In this document: positions 43,039 to 52,614 of the stretch, in pieces
How the letters are laid out: the number at the start of each line of letters is the position of its first letter
How positions within the stretch are numbered: the first letter of the stretch is position 1
Source of the DNA: JAHEJJ01 sp965212205
GTDB taxonomy: Bacteria > Bacteroidota > Bacteroidia > Flavobacteriales > Flavobacteriaceae
NCBI GenBank assembly: GCA_965212205.1
Contig: CBDBUX010000011.1
Span: 496,001-560,000 of the forward strand
Reading direction: 5' to 3'
Length of the DNA stretch: 64,000 nucleotides
The notes under the pieces: model-generated
The model's input: only the letters and a program-made list of their open reading frames with translations
What the model was told of the DNA's origin: nothing
Database searches by the model: none
Program-made: the position numbers and the translations under genes

Positions 43039-44610
43039 ATGGAATTAACAACGGGTATACTTTTAGCCGCTATAGGGGGAATACTACTAGGATTCATCAT
43101 CGCCAAATTTCTTGAAAAGGGAAGGGCTTCCAAGACCATAGGTAATGCTAAAAAAGAGGCTGCATCGATCTTAAAAGATGCCAAAATAGAAGGAGAAGGA
43201 GTCAAGAAAGACAAAATATACCAGGCTAAAGAAAAATTTCTAGAATTAAAGGCCGAACACGAAAAGGTAATCAACAATAAGGACAAAAAGATTGCCGAGG
43301 CGGAAAAGCGAACCCGCGATAAAGAATCACAGGTTAGCAATGAACTTGCGAGAAAGAGCAAGCTGAATGAGCAGCTGGATCAAAAACTAAAGCAGGTCGA
43401 TCATAAAATCGACTTTTACGAAAAGAAGCATTCCGAGCTCGAAAAACTACACAAAAATCAGGTTCAGCAATTAGAGGTTATTTCCGGGCTTTCGGCCGAG
43501 GAGGCTAAAAGTCAGCTTCTGGAATCTTTAAAAGAGACGGCCAAAACCGATGCGATGGCATTTATGCAGACCACGCTCGAGGAAGCTAAACTCACCGCTG
43601 AACAGGAGGCCAAAAAGATCATTATCAATACGATCCAAAGGATCGGGACAGAAGAGGCGGTAGAAAATTGTGTTTCGGTATTTAATCTCGATTCAGACGA
43701 TGTAAAAGGCCGCATCATTGGAAGGGAAGGTAGAAATATCCGCGCTTTGGAATCGGCTACAGGAGTGGAGATCATAGTAGACGATACGCCGGAGGCCATA
43801 ATTCTATCATGTTTCGATTCCGTTCGAAGAGAGGTGGCCAGGCTTTCACTACACAAACTGGTTACAGACGGCAGGATCCACCCTGCCAGAATCGAAGAGA
43901 TCGTTCGTAAAACAGAAAAGCAGGTAGAACAGGAAATCGTTGAGGTAGGAAAAAGAACGGTGATCGATTTGGGTATCCATGGTCTTCATCCCGAATTAAT
44001 ACGGGCCGTTGGCCGCATGAAATATCGTTCTTCCTATGGTCAGAACCTTTTACAACACAGCAGGGAAGTGGCAAAGCTTTGTGGGGTTATGGCTTCCGAA
44101 CTAGGGGTTAACCCTAAGCTGGCCAAACGTGCCGGCCTGCTGCACGATATTGGCAAGGTGCCTAATGCTGAGACAGAAGTAGAAACTCCTCACGCAATAC
44201 TGGGAATGCAATGGGCTGAAAAATTTGGAGAGAAGCCCGATGTCTGCAATGCCATTGGTGCCCACCATGATGAAGTGGAAATGAAATCACTGATATCGCC
44301 TATCGTACAGGTCTGTGACGCCATAAGCGGAGCACGACCAGGAGCAAGGAGGCAGGTGCTCGATTCTTATATCCAGCGTCTTAAAGACCTCGAAGAGATC
44401 GCTTTCGCTTTTGGAGGCGTTCAGAAAGCCTATGCCATCCAGGCTGGGCGCGAGTTACGGGTTATCGTGGAGAGTGAGAAAGTTAGCGATGAAAAAGCTG
44501 CTCAGCTATCTTTTGAAATATCTCAAAAAATACAAACCGACATGACCTATCCCGGGCAGGTAAAGGTTACTGTAATCAGGGAAACAAGATCTGTAAATGT
44601 CGCTAAGTAA
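43039..44610 (+). CDS. rny: Ribonuclease Y
   Basis: A membrane-anchored endoribonuclease that starts mRNA decay. I use the ATG at 43039 (MELTTGILLAAIGG), because the 21 residues before it are polar and unlike the family, while this start gives the usual N-terminal helix. 523 residues: membrane helix 5-24, long coiled coil 30-165, KH domain near 225-290 (GRIIGREGRNIRALE), and HD domain near 340-435 with LLHDIGKVPN and AIGAHHDEVE carrying the metal ligands. It follows the 6S RNA. Confidence 0.96.
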   Translation: MELTTGILLAAIGGILLGFIIAKFLEKGRASKTIGNAKKEAASILKDAKIEGEGVKKDKIYQAKEKFLELKAEHEKVINNKDKKIAEAEKRTRDKESQVSNELARKSKLNEQLDQKLKQVDHKIDFYEKKHSELEKLHKNQVQQLEVISGLSAEEAKSQLLESLKETAKTDAMAFMQTTLEEAKLTAEQEAKKIIINTIQRIGTEEAVENCVSVFNLDSDDVKGRIIGREGRNIRALESATGVEIIVDDTPEAIILSCFDSVRREVARLSLHKLVTDGRIHPARIEEIVRKTEKQVEQEIVEVGKRTVIDLGIHGLHPELIRAVGRMKYRSSYGQNLLQHSREVAKLCGVMASELGVNPKLAKRAGLLHDIGKVPNAETEVETPHAILGMQWAEKFGEKPDVCNAIGAHHDEVEMKSLISPIVQVCDAISGARPGARRQVLDSYIQRLKDLEEIAFAFGGVQKAYAIQAGRELRVIVESEKVSDEKAAQLSFEISQKIQTDMTYPGQVKVTVIRETRSVNVAK

Positions 44611-44634
44611 TAAGGGGAGACTACAGATCAATGA

Positions 44635-45018
44635 TCAAAGTACGCACTCAGCTTCGGTTTCCACCAACCATTGAGGATCGATGAACCCTTGAACCACGAC
44701 AAAGGTACATGCAGGCCTTATATCATCAAATACAGATTGATGAGCCCTGGCAGCATCACCCCAGTCCTTGGCTCGCTTTAAATAAACCCGTGTCCTTACA
44801 ACATTTGATAGCTGGCCTCCGGCTTTTTCAATCGATCTCTGCATTAACTCGATGCAATACTTGGTCTGATGAAAAACATCCCCGGGAAATGCCGTCTTTC
44901 CGTCGGCGTTGATCGGAGCAGTACCGGATACCAGTATCCGGTCTTTTAGTCGGACTGCCCTTGTAAAGCCAATTGTTTTTTCGAAGGCAGATCCGGAAGA
45001 AATGTTCTTACGCTCCAT
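44635..45018 (-). CDS. RidA family protein
   Basis: A 127-residue member of the Rid/YjgF family. RidA proteins hydrolyse reactive enamines and imines made by PLP enzymes. The fold is clear (ILVSGTAPINADGKTAFPGDVFHQTKYC quoted in part: VSGTAPI; NVVRTRVYLKRAKDW; QSVFDDIRPACTFVVVQG). The active-site Arg is present in RPACT, where RPART is common. The C-terminus ends with a short EAECVL. This resembles the Rid group often annotated as an uncharacterised subgroup, so true imine deaminase activity is likely but not certain. It is a single gene, convergent with rny. Confidence 0.9.
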   Translation of the reverse strand: MERKNISSGSAFEKTIGFTRAVRLKDRILVSGTAPINADGKTAFPGDVFHQTKYCIELMQRSIEKAGGQLSNVVRTRVYLKRAKDWGDAARAHQSVFDDIRPACTFVVVQGFIDPQWLVETEAECVL

Positions 45019-45092
45019 TATATATTTATTCTGTGTTAAGGTTATAGAATTACAAAGGGAATACGTCGGAATAGCAGTGAAAAAGGAGATAT

Positions 45093-47096
45093 TTATTCTT
45101 CTTCCGATGTGTTATCGTCTGCCGCGGTATCTTCTTTTTCCAAGTTGTGCTGCATGATATTCAGCTTTTTCAACTTGGTTTTCCAGGTGTTCAGGGTTTC
45201 TTTTTGCCTGTTGATATTATTGATAACCTCCTGTACCAATGGGTTGTTCTCTGAATTCTCAGAAAAAAACAGCAAGTTATTCTCTAGTTGGTTTATCGCA
45301 TTTTTGGTCTCATCGATTTTTCTACGAATAAAGGTACGCTCGTTGCGGATGGCATATTCGTCTTCGGCTGAAGCCAATCTCTGGATCTTATTACCATATT
45401 TGAGTAGTTCTGATTCCTGTCGACTCACATCAAGTTTAATAAGGATCGCGTCAACTATCTTATTAAACTTGGCATTGATATTTTTTTTGTTAAAAGGAAC
45501 CCTTCCAATGGCTTTCCATTGATCGATCAGTTTTTTTATGCTCGCCAGGTCCTTTTCTTTTTTGTCCTTGCTCACCTCAAAAGCCCTGATCTCCTCAAGG
45601 ATTTTACTTTTCTCTTCATAATTTGCCATTTCAGAAGAGTAGGCCTTGTTTTTGGTAGCATGCAGCCGGTCAAAATAATGATTACACGCTGCTTTAAACT
45701 CATTCCAAATTTTATCGGAGAATTTTCTCGGCACATGTCCGATTTGTTTCCATTCTCTCTGGATGCGTTTCATCTCAGCTGTAGTAGATTCCCAATCTTC
45801 GCTATCCTTTAGCGCAATAGCGAGCGCGAGCAAAGCCCTTTTTTTATCCAGATTATCCTGTTGTATTTTTTTTAGATTCTTATAAAAGGCATTTTTACCA
45901 CGATTGAAGGATCGTACTGCTTCCTTGAATGAAGCCCAGGTTTTATCATTATCTTTTTGGGCCACTCTGCCTGCCTGGAAAAAGGCTTCTCTCTGACTTT
46001 CAACCTGCTTTATCTGCCGCTGAATGTCGCGGTGGCTTTGACCGATTTTTTCGGCAATTTTTTGAATCTCGGCAATAATTTCATTTTTTACCTCCAGGTT
46101 TTTTTCAAAATCTTTTTCCTGATCTTTAAAATAATCCTGGCGGCGTTGATGCATTGCTTTGGTCGCTTCACTAAACCGCTCCCAAATTGCTTCGCGATGT
46201 TCTTTATCTACCGGACCGATATCCTCTTTCCAGATTTTATGTAAGGTCTGTAATTCTCTAAAAGCTTTGTTGATATCACTGGTCTCGACAAGAGCTTCTG
46301 CACGTTCAACAATTTTTACTTTTTCTTCCAGATTATGTTTAAAATCCAGATCCCTCAATTCTCTGTTGAGATGGAGAAAATCGTAGAAAATTTCTATGTG
46401 ATGGTGGTAGGTACGCCATACATCGTTGTATTGGCTTCTGGGAACAGGACCCGCATTTCGCCATTTTTCCTGGAGGTCTTTAAAATTCTTATAAGTGGTA
46501 TTGATGTCCTCTTCTACATTGACAAGGCTTTTTAGCGCTTCGATAATTGCTAAACGTTTTGCCAGGTTTTCCTTAAGGCTATGTTCAAGATTTTTATAAT
46601 AGTGATTTCTCTTTTCCCTGTATTCATTGAAAACTTCATTGAACTGCCGTTTGGTAACTGAATTGTATTTGAAGTCGACCTCATTACCCCCTTTGCTGAC
46701 ATATTCTTCTTTCTTCTGCTCGATGAAATCCTGGAACTTATGATCGAATTCCTGTTTAATGGTATCCACATGTCTTTTGATGGCCTGGACTTTCTCGTTT
46801 TTAACCAATCGCTGGAGTTCACCAACGAGGTTCTCCATAGTCATGGAATGATAATCCTGGAAGGGAATTTGATGCCTGCGCTGATGATGGGTGTCTTCGG
46901 CATCCTCGGCATTAGATTCTTCAATCTCTGCCACAGCTTCTTCTTTGGTCTCAACCGTAGTTTCGCCAGAGGTTTTTTCCTGTTCTTGGGGCGCTGCTTC
47001 AGCGGTTTTCTCTGATTCGTTATTCTTATCAGTAGTTGCTGAGTTTTCTTCCTCTACAGGATCCTGTAGTTTGTGGTCCTTATCGTCCAACATCAC
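45093..47096 (-). CDS. DUF349 domain-containing protein
   Basis: A 667-residue protein that is almost all helix. After an acidic, low-complexity first 75 residues (EEENSATTDKNNESEKTAEA...), about five DUF349 repeats follow between 150 and 560. Each has a 'W-x-x-x-G-x-V-P/D-x-x-x-x-x-x-x-W-x-x-F' core, e.g. WRNAGPVPRSQYNDVW, WKEDIGPVDKEHREAIW, WKQIGHVPRKFSDKIW, WKAIGRVPFNKKN. The tail is a coiled coil. DUF349 proteins are conserved in Bacteroidota and Actinobacteria; their function is not established. It lies on the same strand as and 125 bases upstream of aroE. Confidence 0.93.
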   Translation of the reverse strand: MMLDDKDHKLQDPVEEENSATTDKNNESEKTAEAAPQEQEKTSGETTVETKEEAVAEIEESNAEDAEDTHHQRRHQIPFQDYHSMTMENLVGELQRLVKNEKVQAIKRHVDTIKQEFDHKFQDFIEQKKEEYVSKGGNEVDFKYNSVTKRQFNEVFNEYREKRNHYYKNLEHSLKENLAKRLAIIEALKSLVNVEEDINTTYKNFKDLQEKWRNAGPVPRSQYNDVWRTYHHHIEIFYDFLHLNRELRDLDFKHNLEEKVKIVERAEALVETSDINKAFRELQTLHKIWKEDIGPVDKEHREAIWERFSEATKAMHQRRQDYFKDQEKDFEKNLEVKNEIIAEIQKIAEKIGQSHRDIQRQIKQVESQREAFFQAGRVAQKDNDKTWASFKEAVRSFNRGKNAFYKNLKKIQQDNLDKKRALLALAIALKDSEDWESTTAEMKRIQREWKQIGHVPRKFSDKIWNEFKAACNHYFDRLHATKNKAYSSEMANYEEKSKILEEIRAFEVSKDKKEKDLASIKKLIDQWKAIGRVPFNKKNINAKFNKIVDAILIKLDVSRQESELLKYGNKIQRLASAEDEYAIRNERTFIRRKIDETKNAINQLENNLLFFSENSENNPLVQEVINNINRQKETLNTWKTKLKKLNIMQHNLEKEDTAADDNTSEEE

Positions 47097-47221
47097 CGTA
47101 GTGTTTGTCTATCACAACTGCGTAGTCTCTTCTAAGATACTAACATGATTGCGAACTACAAAGGTAATGATTCTTCTTTTTAAGCGCTCTACGAGGCATT
47201 GGCCCGATTATGATAAACCTG

Positions 47222-47983
47222 TCAGACAGTTGGCGTATTCCATATTTCCCATGCCTTCTCAGCCTGGAGTTCCAACATCCTTTGTCCATTGATAATTCTT
47301 GCCCCTCGCTGTTTTCCTTCTTTTAAAAAAATGGTCATGGCCGGATTGTAGATCAAATCATAGAGAAAATGTCTTTGACCGATAAGCGGGTAGGGCAAAG
47401 GTGGTTTTTGATGGCTACTCGGAAATGTTCCCAGGGGTGTACAATTCACAATAAGCGTATGTTCTTGCATAATTTCCGTTCCAAGCTCCTGATAGCTCAA
47501 CTGGCCCTCGGCCGGAGTCCTGCTCACCAATCGATATTCAATACCCAATTGCCCCAGAACAAAAGCCACAGCCTTGGAAGCACCGCCTGTACCAAGGATT
47601 AGTGCTTTCTTGTCATCTGGCCTTAACATGATCGAAATGGAATCTTTAAAGCCAAAAACATCTGTATTATACCCTTTTATTCCTCCCGAGGTGAACTGAA
47701 TCGTATTTACGGCACCTATTTCAGCAGCCAGAGGGTCAATTTCATCCAGGTAGGGGATAACGGCTTCTTTGTATGGAATGGTAACATTTAGTCCACACAA
47801 ATCTTCGTAAGCCCTTAGAAGTATTGGAAACTCGTCGATATTTTCAAGGTCGAAATTTTCATAATCGTGCCCTTCCAGTCCTTCCGTCCTGAATTTGTTC
47901 GTAAAATATGAGCGCGAAAAAGAATATTCAATATCCTTTCCTACCAACCCATATCTATGCTTCTTGTTGCCTGCTTTTGCCAT
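47222..47983 (-). CDS. aroE: Shikimate dehydrogenase
   Basis: NADPH-dependent reduction of 3-dehydroshikimate in aromatic amino-acid synthesis. 253 residues: substrate-binding SFSRSYF (Ser of the S-x-S motif), NVTIPYKEAV with the catalytic Lys, EIGAVNTI, NTDVFGFK, and the cofactor loop GTGGASKAV. The annotated start overlaps the upstream DUF368 gene by 29 bases and adds about 9 residues before YGLVGKD; a start nearer that point would shorten the overlap, but no ATG is available. It probably belongs to the TPR-DUF368-DUF368-aroE operon. Confidence 0.95.
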   Translation of the reverse strand: MAKAGNKKHRYGLVGKDIEYSFSRSYFTNKFRTEGLEGHDYENFDLENIDEFPILLRAYEDLCGLNVTIPYKEAVIPYLDEIDPLAAEIGAVNTIQFTSGGIKGYNTDVFGFKDSISIMLRPDDKKALILGTGGASKAVAFVLGQLGIEYRLVSRTPAEGQLSYQELGTEIMQEHTLIVNCTPLGTFPSSHQKPPLPYPLIGQRHFLYDLIYNPAMTIFLKEGKQRGARIINGQRMLELQAEKAWEIWNTPTV

Positions 47984-48974
47984 AAATTTCGAGTACTATT
48001 AACAAGGCGATTCCCAGGAGGATAAAGAGCACAGACCACCAGGTTTGCGGATCACTGATATCAGGCAGGAACCGTTCATAGTTCATTACGATCGGAGATC
48101 TGTTTGAATCCAATAAAACCTGACCCTGTTCATCGGTCATATAGATGGTGCGTTTCCATGGCCAGACCACCCCAAGCGAACCTGTGATGAAGCCTATGAT
48201 CATGGCCGTGGTTATATGCCTGTAGTGTTTTAGAACATAGCCCAGGATATGTGATAGTGTTACAAGGCCGGTGGCCGATCCTGCGGTGAAAGTAGCCAGA
48301 ATACCCAGCGTATTAAGGCGTTTTTCGTTTTTGGTAAAACTAAAATCTCCCCGAAATACCTCAGCAAAGGTATCATATAGCGCATTCACCGAATCTACCA
48401 GGAGCAGCACATAGTTGCCCAGTAGGATAAGGATAAAGGAACCCGATAGCCCTGGTAATGTCATGCCGGATACACTTATAATTCCGCAGAAAAAAATAAA
48501 TAATAGGTTGTCGTTCTCTCTTGCCGGGCTTAAAAAGCTGATCGATACGCCAACGATCAATCCGAAGATACCCACAAGGATGGTTCTTTTATTCCAATGT
48601 TGATAGTCTTTTGCGATATAATATATCGAACCGATGATCATTCCAAAAAAGGTCGCCCAAACATAGAGTTCTTCTTTTTCCAGAAAATAATCCAAAATCT
48701 TAGAAACACTAAAATAACTCACGAGCATTCCAAAGATGAGAAGGGAAAGGAACTGCCCGTTTATATATTGGTAAAAACTTTTAAAGCGGCCATTAAAAAG
48801 TAATTTTAGAGCCTTGGAGTTTATCTTTTGAAGAGAGTAGATAAACTCTTCATAAAACCCTGCTACAAAGGCCACGATTCCTCCCGAGACACCGGGCACT
48901 TTATTGGCGGCACCCATACCCAACCCTTTAATGACCAAGAATACTTTGTCTAAAAACGACCTGGGTTGATACAT
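47955..48974 (-). CDS. DUF368 membrane protein (polyprenyl-phosphate carrier family), paralogue 1
   Basis: A 339-residue integral membrane protein with about eight to ten helices. The start GLGMGAANKVPGVSGGIVAFVAGFYEE and the second half-repeat SGMTLPGLSGSFILILLG show the internal duplicated P-G-x-S-G hairpins of DUF368. Recent work shows that DUF368 (PopT) proteins return undecaprenyl phosphate across the inner membrane for envelope synthesis. A loop at about 275-315 is longer than in the neighbouring paralogue. It shares about the same layout as the gene upstream, 12 bases away. Confidence 0.9.
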   Translation of the reverse strand: MYQPRSFLDKVFLVIKGLGMGAANKVPGVSGGIVAFVAGFYEEFIYSLQKINSKALKLLFNGRFKSFYQYINGQFLSLLIFGMLVSYFSVSKILDYFLEKEELYVWATFFGMIIGSIYYIAKDYQHWNKRTILVGIFGLIVGVSISFLSPARENDNLLFIFFCGIISVSGMTLPGLSGSFILILLGNYVLLLVDSVNALYDTFAEVFRGDFSFTKNEKRLNTLGILATFTAGSATGLVTLSHILGYVLKHYRHITTAMIIGFITGSLGVVWPWKRTIYMTDEQGQVLLDSNRSPIVMNYERFLPDISDPQTWWSVLFILLGIALLIVLEIYGKSRQQEA

Positions 48975-48986
48975 GGATAGATTTGC

Positions 48987-49904
48987 TTACTTCTTTGAGG
49001 CGATTTTTTCAAGTATAAAAATAAGGGAAAAACCAAGTATTGCCAGCACAATAGAATATTCGAGCTGATTATCGCCCGCATATTTCCAGGGCGCTACATT
49101 AATTTCCTTGATCGCGACGGTCTTATCACCAAAAACCTTTGATTCAAGTACTTCCTTCCAGGGCCAGATCTTGTTGAGGGATCCAAGAATAAAGCCGGTA
49201 AGTAACGCCAGTGTGATATTCTTATAGTGGTGAAACATCCATTTTAAGAGCCGTGCAAAACTCAAAAGACCAAAAACCGCTCCCAGGGCCATTACACCAA
49301 GAATGATAATATTTCTCTCATGAACAGCATCTAAAGCCGTCTTATATGAGCCCAGCAATACCAGGATAAACGCTCCGGAGATTCCGGGCAGGATCATCGC
49401 ACATACGGCAAGGGCACCTGAAAGAAAAAAGAATGGAAGGCTCTCGCTATTGTCGGCAGGCGGCAACGATGTGATAAAAAATGCAGCTAAAGCTCCAAGA
49501 ATAAAGACGATGATCAGGGCGGCATTCCATCGTTTGATATCACGTGCTACAATAATTACACTGGCCAGTACCAATCCGAAAAAAAACGACCATACCAGGA
49601 TCGGTTGATTCTCCAGTAACCAGCTGATAAGCTTGGCCAAAGAGACTACACTGATCGCGATGCCACTAAATAAGGCGAGGAGGAAATTGCCGTTTAATTG
49701 CTGCCAGGCGGCCTTTATACCTTTATTTCTCCAGGTCTTTAATGTGGAGAGATTAACGTTGTTTAAAGAAGTGATCAACTCCTCATATATACCCGAAATA
49801 AAAGCGATGGTTCCACCGGATACCCCGGGAACCACATCGGCGGCTCCCATAGCCATCCCCTTTAATGCTACTATGATGTATTGTAACAGATTTCGGCCTT
49901 CCAT
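48987..49904 (-). CDS. DUF368 membrane protein (polyprenyl-phosphate carrier family), paralogue 2
   Basis: A 305-residue paralogue of the downstream gene. The conserved hairpins are GMAMGAADVVPGVSGGTIAF near 15-34 and CAMILPGISGAFILVLLG near 170-187, and C-terminal helices near 285-300 end in KKIASKK-like basics (ILEKIASKK). The motif MGAADVVPGVSGGT matches the family more closely than paralogue 1 (AANKVPG), so this copy may be the standard carrier. Both sit between a TPR protein and aroE. Confidence 0.92.
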   Translation of the reverse strand: MEGRNLLQYIIVALKGMAMGAADVVPGVSGGTIAFISGIYEELITSLNNVNLSTLKTWRNKGIKAAWQQLNGNFLLALFSGIAISVVSLAKLISWLLENQPILVWSFFFGLVLASVIIVARDIKRWNAALIIVFILGALAAFFITSLPPADNSESLPFFFLSGALAVCAMILPGISGAFILVLLGSYKTALDAVHERNIIILGVMALGAVFGLLSFARLLKWMFHHYKNITLALLTGFILGSLNKIWPWKEVLESKVFGDKTVAIKEINVAPWKYAGDNQLEYSIVLAILGFSLIFILEKIASKK

Positions 49905-49932
49905 AGCAAAATAAAGGACAAAAGTAAGTCTT

Positions 49933-51333
49933 TTAATCAGAAGTGTTCTGCTCGCCAGAAATTATGTTCTGTGTGCGGAATGACCGAAAGAATTTTGGAA
50001 ATTCGCGTTCCAGCACAGACATTTTAGCCCTGTCGAGCCTGAGTGCGATAACCAGGTATTTTTCTGCATTGGCAATATCTCCTTGCAGATTGTATAAACC
50101 TGAGATTCTGTAAGGGATAAATGCCTCATCGGGATAGAATTCGAATCCCTGGACCAAAATTTGGATGGCCGATTCCAGATCGGCGGTGGCTTTCACTACC
50201 GATGCCCAGTTAAGCCATGTATCTACCTCGTAATTCCCCAGTTCAACCGTTTGCTTGTAGGCAAAGTCTGCTTCATCCAGATTTTCCAGGGCCTGATGAA
50301 TACCTGCACATTTCTTCCAATAGAGCGGATTTTCACCATCGATATTGATGGCCTTGTTTATATAATAGAGCGCCCTTTCATGGTTGTTTTTCCGGCAATA
50401 GAATTCGGTTATGGCAATCCAGCCTTTATCTAGCAAAGGATCTTCATGCACGGTCTGATAGTAGTAGTATTTCGCCAGATCATCGTTTTGCAGCTTTTCG
50501 TGGCATTTGCCCATACGGAGATAGGCATGTGACGTGGGGTCTTCTATCTTGATCGTTGTTTCGTAATTGGCAATTGCTTCGTTATACTTGCCCATTTTTT
50601 CGAGCACCTTGCCTTTTTCAAAATAGGCTCCGATAAACTGATCATCTGAGATAATGGCAAAATCGAAGGCCGCCAGCGCTTCCTCGAACAGGTCCTTCAC
50701 CATATATTGTTTCCCAAGTTGATGCCATGCTACCTGCGAATATGGATTTTGTTCGAGATAATCGTTTAAAAAATGGATAGCACCGTCGTAGTCTTCGAGG
50801 AATTCAAAACAGTAGACAACATTATATAACGAGGAGTAATCGTGTGGATCGAACCCAACGCACTGCATGAAACTCTTTTTAGCCAATTCAAAATCGTCCA
50901 TAAAAAGATACTCCATGCCCAGGAGGGAGTAGATGTCTAGGCTGTTTGTCGAAAGCTCCAGTGCTTTTTCCAAAAGGGCAACTGCGGCTTCATGATTATC
51001 TTTTTTGGAATAGATATTGGCTCGCTGAATATAGATTTCCTCGTTCGAGCTATCGAGCAACTGCAACTTGTCGAGCATCCTTTCGGCCAGATCAAGATTA
51101 TTCTCAAATACCAGGACCTCGATATTCAATAATTTCAATTCGATAGAATCAGGATGTTGACGCAATCCGATCTTGATCGCCTTCTTAGCAAGAGAGATCT
51201 TACCATTATTTAGGTAATGATGAATGATGTCTTCGAAATCCTCGGAGTCGAAAAAATAGACATCATCGGTCTTCAGCATCGACTCAAACTTCGCAATGGG
51301 TTGGTTTGGTCTTTCGTCAGGGTCTAACGCCAT
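49933..51333 (-). CDS. Tetratricopeptide repeat protein
   Basis: A 466-residue protein without signal peptide or membrane helix. From about residue 40 to 450 it is a continuous run of 34-residue TPR units (e.g. AVALLEKALELSTNSLDIYS, AIANYETTIKIEDPTSHAYL, ALYYINKAINIDGENPLYW), about ten to twelve in number. It is a cytosolic scaffold by form. It is the first gene of a probable operon with the two DUF368 genes and aroE, an order I recall as kept in Flavobacteriaceae. The partner is unknown. Confidence 0.93.
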   Translation of the reverse strand: MALDPDERPNQPIAKFESMLKTDDVYFFDSEDFEDIIHHYLNNGKISLAKKAIKIGLRQHPDSIELKLLNIEVLVFENNLDLAERMLDKLQLLDSSNEEIYIQRANIYSKKDNHEAAVALLEKALELSTNSLDIYSLLGMEYLFMDDFELAKKSFMQCVGFDPHDYSSLYNVVYCFEFLEDYDGAIHFLNDYLEQNPYSQVAWHQLGKQYMVKDLFEEALAAFDFAIISDDQFIGAYFEKGKVLEKMGKYNEAIANYETTIKIEDPTSHAYLRMGKCHEKLQNDDLAKYYYYQTVHEDPLLDKGWIAITEFYCRKNNHERALYYINKAINIDGENPLYWKKCAGIHQALENLDEADFAYKQTVELGNYEVDTWLNWASVVKATADLESAIQILVQGFEFYPDEAFIPYRISGLYNLQGDIANAEKYLVIALRLDRAKMSVLEREFPKFFRSFRTQNIISGEQNTSD

Positions 51334-51432
51334 AGAAACATTCTTGGTTAAACTATGGATTTAAATTTAGTCTTTTAACAACTATACGTCCGGGAAGATT
51401 TGAGCTATATTATTAACAATTTAGTTAACAAA

Positions 51433-52614
51433 TTATTGTAAAAATTCTTCTAAAACTTCGAGAATAATATCGCACCCTTTATCGATCTCCGCCTTTGATA
51501 TAGTCAATGGCGGAGATATACGAACAGCGCGTTTTTCGAAAAGCAACCAAAACAGCACAAGCCCTTTAGATGCACATGCCTTCACCAGTCTGACGGCCAT
51601 TTCAGCATCCTTCATAATCATCGCGAGCATGAGGCCTTTTCCCCTGAGTTCGTCGATCATAGGATGGCGTAACCTTTGTCTGATTTGTTGTTCCTTTTTC
51701 AGCGTCAACGCGATTAAATCACTTTCCTGAAGCTCCTCCAGGGTGGCAAGAGCGGCGGCAGCGATCACCGGATTACCACCAAATGTGGTGATATGTCCGA
51801 GGGTGGGATTCCGGCTCAGACTTAACATAATTTCGCGGGAAGCCGTAAACGCACCTATAGGTAATCCTGATGCCATGGACTTACCCATCACCAGAATATC
51901 GGGTACAATTCCATAGTGTTCAAAAGCGAAAAATTTACCGGTACGGCCAAAACCGGGCTGGATCTCATCCAATATCAGCAGGGCACCGTTTTCCTTACAT
52001 TTCTTATGTACTTTTTTTAGATAATCGGTTTGAGGAAGTATAAACCCGGCTCCGCCCTGAATGGTTTCCAATACCACGGCAGCAGTTTTCTTATTGATTT
52101 TTTGCAAGTCTGTTGTTAGATTAAAATCAATAAACCGTATTCCGGGTAATAAGGGTCTGAAGGGTGCCTTTCGTTCCTCATGGCTCATCAGGCTGAGACT
52201 GCCCATAGTATTACCATGATATGCATTCTTTGCCGCAAGGATTTCTGATCTTCCTGTAAAGCGCCTGGCCAGTTTAAGCGCCCCTTCAATTGCCTCGGTC
52301 CCCGAGTTTACCAAATAGGTCATCTCCAAAGGATCGGGCAGCACATTTGCCAGGTTTTTAGCCAGGCGGATGGCGGGTTCCTGGGCATATTCACCATAAA
52401 CCATTACATGGAGGTATTTCTCACTCTGCTCTTTAATTGCACTGACAATTCTTGGATGGCAATGACCAAGTCCGCAGGCTGAGACCCCTGCTACAAAATC
52501 TAAATGTGCCTTACCGTTGGTATCGTAGATATACGATCCTTTAGCATGTGAAACCTTTAGACCCAGGGGAGTGGAGGTGGTTTGGGCCTGGTATTTTAAG
52601 AAATCCTTATCCAT
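51433..52614 (-). CDS. Class III PLP-dependent aminotransferase
   Basis: A 393-residue transaminase of the ornithine/acetylornithine fold. YIYDTNGKAHLDFVAGVSACGLGH opens the fold (quoted in part: DFVAGVSACGLGH); the PLP Asp lies in LILDEIQPGFGRTGK and the Schiff-base Lys in VMGKSMASGLPIGAF; TFGGNPVIAAAAL follows. The substrate cannot be set from sequence; acetylornithine, GABA and others are possible. No arginine-biosynthesis genes are near, so argD is not assigned. It overlaps the OstA-like gene by 8 bases. Confidence 0.93.
   Translation of the reverse strand: MDKDFLKYQAQTTSTPLGLKVSHAKGSYIYDTNGKAHLDFVAGVSACGLGHCHPRIVSAIKEQSEKYLHVMVYGEYAQEPAIRLAKNLANVLPDPLEMTYLVNSGTEAIEGALKLARRFTGRSEILAAKNAYHGNTMGSLSLMSHEERKAPFRPLLPGIRFIDFNLTTDLQKINKKTAAVVLETIQGGAGFILPQTDYLKKVHKKCKENGALLILDEIQPGFGRTGKFFAFEHYGIVPDILVMGKSMASGLPIGAFTASREIMLSLSRNPTLGHITTFGGNPVIAAAALATLEELQESDLIALTLKKEQQIRQRLRHPMIDELRGKGLMLAMIMKDAEMAVRLVKACASKGLVLFWLLFEKRAVRISPPLTISKAEIDKGCDIILEVLEEFLQ

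Noticed and set aside
42936..43361. Open frame of 141 codons on the minus strand over the start of rny
   Set aside because: Overlaps the well-supported rny N-terminus and coiled coil; the Ser/Leu-rich product mirrors the Lys/Glu-rich coiled coil.
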